From CAZUDI01 sp964618975 (GTDB lineage Bacteria; Desulfobacterota; Desulfomonilia; UBA1062): DNA of 24,900 nt. A program made the translations under genes and the position numbers. The stretch is taken from assembly GCA_964618975.1 (NCBI GenBank), contig CAZUDI010000054.1:1-24900 (forward strand). Direction: 5' to 3'. Below the pieces are notes generated by a model, which saw only the letters and a list, made by a program, of their open reading frames with translations, was not told the DNA's origin and ran no database searches. Shown here piece after piece: positions 22,816 through 24,900 of the stretch (position 1 is the first letter of the stretch; every line of letters begins with the position of its first letter).

Positions 22816-24011
22816 TAACCTATGCGGACATGCGCGAGACCCTGGGCTGGGAACGCTGCCGCGAGTGCGGCGAGTGCCTGGTGAACTGCCGCTATATGCA
22901 CTTCAGCCGCGAGGAGGCCATCAACGAGATCCGGCACATCAAGAGAGGCGAACTGGAGGACTCCCGGGCCGTCAGGGGCTGCATGAGCTGCTACGCCTGC
23001 AACGCCTTCTGCCCCGAGGAGGCCCACCCCTACGAGCGCATCCATTACGCCTGGGATGAACGCTACCGGAGAACGGGCCTGCCCTGGCGGGCCAGCTACC
23101 TCCTGCCCCATCAGCGCCCCAATTTCAGGCACAGCCTGCGCTATACGGCCGCCGAGAGGGCCCTGCAGCGCCAGTGGGACAGCCCCACGGCGCCGGGGAG
23201 GGTGTGCCTCTTTCCCGGGTGCAACCTCCTGGCCATGCCGCTGCTGGCCACCGGGCGCCTCTTCGAGGATCTGCCGGTGTGGGGGTCCTGGGAGCTCTGC
23301 TGCGGCGAGATGTATTTCCGCATGGGGCTGCTGGATGTGGTGGCCCGGGTGGCCGAGAGGCTTACAAACTTTTACCAGCGCAACCCCGTAGATGAGCTGG
23401 TCTTCGTTTGTCCGGCGGGCTACAACATGTTCACGCACGTCCTGCCCGACCAGTTCGGTGCGATCTTCGATTTCAGGACCACCTTCATCACGGACTGGAT
23501 CACGGAGCGCCTGGAGCGGGGCAGCCTGGAGGTGGGGCGTCCCCTCCAGCGGTCGGCCGTGGTGCACGATTCCTGCCATGCCCGCGTGCTGGGCGAGGCC
23601 TTCATGGATTCACCCCGCGCCCTGCTTGCCTCCCTGGGAGTCCAGGCCATCGAGACGCCGCGCAGCCGCTCCCACGGGCTGTGCTGCGGCGTGGCCGCCG
23701 GGTGCCGCAGCTACAGCCTCGTGGACCTCGTGGCCTGCGGCCTGCGGGAGCTTACCACCCTGGATCTGACCGACGCTGACGAGGTGGTGGTCTACTGCAC
23801 CGGCTGTCTGCATACGCTCGCCATCTTCCGTCTGATGAACCCTTTCGGCAAGCCCATCGTGCACCTCCTCGAGTATGTGCGGTACTCCCTGGGCGAGGAC
23901 GCGCCCGGAAGGCACACCAAGCGGGCCCTGCAGATGGCCGCGGGCATCCTGACCCACGCCGCAACTAGCTACCTGAGCCGCAAGCGCTTCTTCGTCGAAC
24001 TCGATCCCTGA
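22812..24011 (+). CDS. HdrD/GlpC-like Fe-S protein, paralogue 4
   Basis: The 399-residue product has ferredoxin motifs Cys16/19/22/26 (Pro replaced by Arg after the fourth Cys) and Cys56/59/62/66 (CMSCYACNAFCP). The first CCG domain is FPGCNLLAMPLLA, LCCGEMYF and VCPAGYNMF, and the second is HDSCHARVLGEAF, LCCGVAAG and YCTGCLHTL. It therefore has two cubane clusters and one canonical plus one variant CCG site, as in paralogues 1 and 2. The linker RPNFRHSLRYTAAERALQRQW keeps the family hallmark. The ATG overlaps the stop of paralogue 3 (ATGA), with GAGGGGCGCCGGA as a moderate ribosome binding site. It is the last gene of the unit; a tandem repeat and then a hairpin terminator follow. No membrane segment is evident. 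Confidence 0.92.
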   Translation: MITYADMRETLGWERCRECGECLVNCRYMHFSREEAINEIRHIKRGELEDSRAVRGCMSCYACNAFCPEEAHPYERIHYAWDERYRRTGLPWRASYLLPHQRPNFRHSLRYTAAERALQRQWDSPTAPGRVCLFPGCNLLAMPLLATGRLFEDLPVWGSWELCCGEMYFRMGLLDVVARVAERLTNFYQRNPVDELVFVCPAGYNMFTHVLPDQFGAIFDFRTTFITDWITERLERGSLEVGRPLQRSAVVHDSCHARVLGEAFMDSPRALLASLGVQAIETPRSRSHGLCCGVAAGCRSYSLVDLVACGLRELTTLDLTDADEVVVYCTGCLHTLAIFRLMNPFGKPIVHLLEYVRYSLGEDAPGRHTKRALQMAAGILTHAATSYLSRKRFFVELDP

Positions 24012-24020
24012 AGGGTTAAG

Positions 24021-24279
24021 GGCCTGGGGGTCGAATTCCCCGCTGCTTGCAGCGGCAAAGCAAGGGCACGAGCTTGCCCTTGGGTTCATGCCCATGATTG
24101 GCCTGGGGGGCGAATTCCGCACTGCTTGCAGCGGCAAAGCAAGGGCAAAAGCTTGCCCCGGGATTCATGCCCATGATTGGCCTGGGGGTCGAATTCCGCA
24201 CTGCTTGCAGCGGCAAAGCAAGGGCAAAAGTTTGCCCCGGGGTTCATACCCATGAGTGGCCTGGGGGGCGAATTCCCCC
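24021..24279 (+). repeat. 79-bp tandem repeat, about 3.3 copies
   Basis: Copies start with GGCCTGGGGG at 24021, 24100, 24179 and, partial, 24258, an exact 79-bp period. Each unit contains TCGAATTCC, a hairpin around GCTTGCAGCGGCAAAGC, a second hairpin GGGCAA-AAGC-TTGCCC, and TTCATGCCCATGATT. There are no spacers or open frame. Degenerate relatives occur at 4699-4770 (inverted), 10784-10855, 19939-20010 and perhaps 1597-1672. It is probably a REP-like extragenic palindromic element that has been amplified in tandem here. Confidence 0.92.
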
Positions 24280-24298
24280 TCCATTAACCTTATCGGCG

Positions 24299-24329
24299 AC
24301 AGGGAGCGTCGAAGACGGGCCCTGTTTTT
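24299..24329 (+). terminator. rho-independent terminator of the Fe-S unit
   Basis: ACAGGG pairs with CCCTGT, and inside it CGTC pairs with GACG around GAA. The hairpin is directly followed by TTTT. It lies 288 nt after the stop of paralogue 4, beyond the tandem repeat, which would therefore be transcribed. Confidence 0.75.
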
Positions 24330-24577
24330 ATCAGGGAGCAGACCACGTTGTCGCCGGGCCCTGCCCCGGGGCTTCTGCCCCTGATACCGGAGCTGCATTC
24401 AGGGGCAAGCCCCCCCAGGCGACCCCCTTCGGGTCTTCGCCGAGGGCGGGGAATCAGCCCCGTCTTCACTGGTGCTACTAGGGGGCGGCTGTGACCCGAA
24501 ACGACCCCCTTTCAAAAAAAAATCGCGTCGAAGTCCAAGAGATAGGTTTCCGGGGCGCCACAATGGTCGATCGTGCC
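24330..24577. other. intergenic stretch before the MBL-fold gene
   Basis: No gene is seen. There is GC-rich inverted-repeat sequence (around 24355-24420, CCCCGGGGCTTCTGCCCCTG and GGGGCAAGCCCCCC) and an A9 run near 24520, then the promoter of the next gene. Confidence 0.4.
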
Positions 24578-24607
24578 TTGACCGCAGGATCGAGGTGCGG
24601 CTACAAT
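24578..24607 (+). promoter_or_regulatory. sigma-70 promoter of the MBL-fold gene
   Basis: TTGACC (24578-24583), 18 bp, then TACAAT (24602-24607), about 27 nt before the ATG at 24634. The predicted leader contains the AGAGGAGG ribosome binding site. Confidence 0.65.
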
Positions 24608-24633
24608 GCGCGCGACGCACAGAGGAGGTTCCC

Positions 24634-24900
24634 ATGTCCAGGACGGAGGAGATCCATGACGGCGTCTATCTGGTGGGCGGGCCCAACCTGTCGAGTTTCG
24701 AGGATGCCACGGTCTTCGTCGTCGAGTGTGATGAAGGCCTGGTCATGATCGACAGCGGCGCCGGCAAGAACACCGAGCGGCTGCAGAAAAACATCGTCGC
24801 TGCCGGGCTCGACCCTGCCGACATCGCCTATCTGATCCTCACCCACTGCCACGTGGACCATATCGGCTCGGCCCGGGCCTTCCGGGATTCCTACGGCTGC
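24634..24900 (+). CDS. MBL-fold metallo-hydrolase, 5' part only (runs off the window)
   Basis: The 89 codons present encode the start of a metallo-beta-lactamase-fold hydrolase: first beta strands (IHDGVYLVGGPN, ATVFVVECDEGLVMIDSG), then AYLILTHCHVDHIGSARAF with the metal-binding HxHxDH motif. DSG after the strand is the usual first metal-site region. An AGAGGAGG lies 5 nt before the ATG, and a promoter is visible upstream, so it is an independent unit. The subfamily (for example glyoxalase II-like or flavodiiron-like) cannot be decided without the remaining sequence. No signal peptide is present. Confidence 0.9.
   Translation, partial: MSRTEEIHDGVYLVGGPNLSSFEDATVFVVECDEGLVMIDSGAGKNTERLQKNIVAAGLDPADIAYLILTHCHVDHIGSARAFRDSYGC

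Noticed and set aside
24021..24279. CRISPR array
   Set aside because: Units are directly abutting 79-bp copies with no unique spacers, and no cas genes are present.

Overview
The window is GC-rich chromosomal DNA from a bacterium that is probably anaerobic. The best guess is a deltaproteobacterium (Desulfobacterota-like). That rests on inference: four heterodisulfide-reductase-type iron-sulfur proteins, a CaiB-type CoA-transferase and a gamma-carbonic-anhydrase-like protein together suit strict anaerobes with acyl-CoA and thiol/disulfide electron metabolism. No rRNA or other phylogenetic marker is present.

Layout. Positions 1-6150 are loosely packed and partly decayed. They hold an internally deleted copy of a short-chain dehydrogenase (428-645), a gamma-carbonic-anhydrase-like gene, an N-acetyltransferase relic (about 1785-1987), a more AT-rich patch with small genes, a family III CoA-transferase preceded by two operator-like inverted repeats, and an intact dehydrogenase (5111-5800) lacking the classical YxxxK residues. 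A tRNA-Thr(CGT) with its own promoter follows on the minus strand. Positions 6247-9370 are a minus-strand polar amino-acid ABC operon with two substrate-binding proteins, one permease and one ATPase. Positions 9536-12702 hold a small unknown protein, a two-domain cyclic-nucleotide-binding protein convergent with a patatin-like phospholipase, and a secreted Cache-like protein. An orphan PAS histidine kinase lies at 13190-14590.

The most striking part is the plus-strand unit 14723-24011. A promoter at 14637-14664 precedes a 1266-residue secreted subtilase with FG-GAP/VCBS propeller repeats. Its stop codon overlaps the start of the first of four tandem paralogues (about 395-481 residues). Each paralogue carries two 4Fe-4S motifs and two CCG domains of the HdrD/GlpC type. 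Three look intact. The third has lost key cysteines of its first CCG domain and gained a C-terminal tail. A hairpin terminator lies at 24299-24329. Just before it sits a 79-bp tandem repeat whose degenerate relatives occur in at least three, possibly four, other intergenic gaps. A metallo-beta-lactamase-fold gene with its own promoter runs off the right edge.

How the parts may work together: the four Fe-S proteins probably form a cytoplasmic electron-transfer or thiol/disulfide module whose flavin or membrane partners are not in the window. Why a secreted protease with a propeller is translationally coupled to them is unexplained and is the main candidate for an undescribed system.
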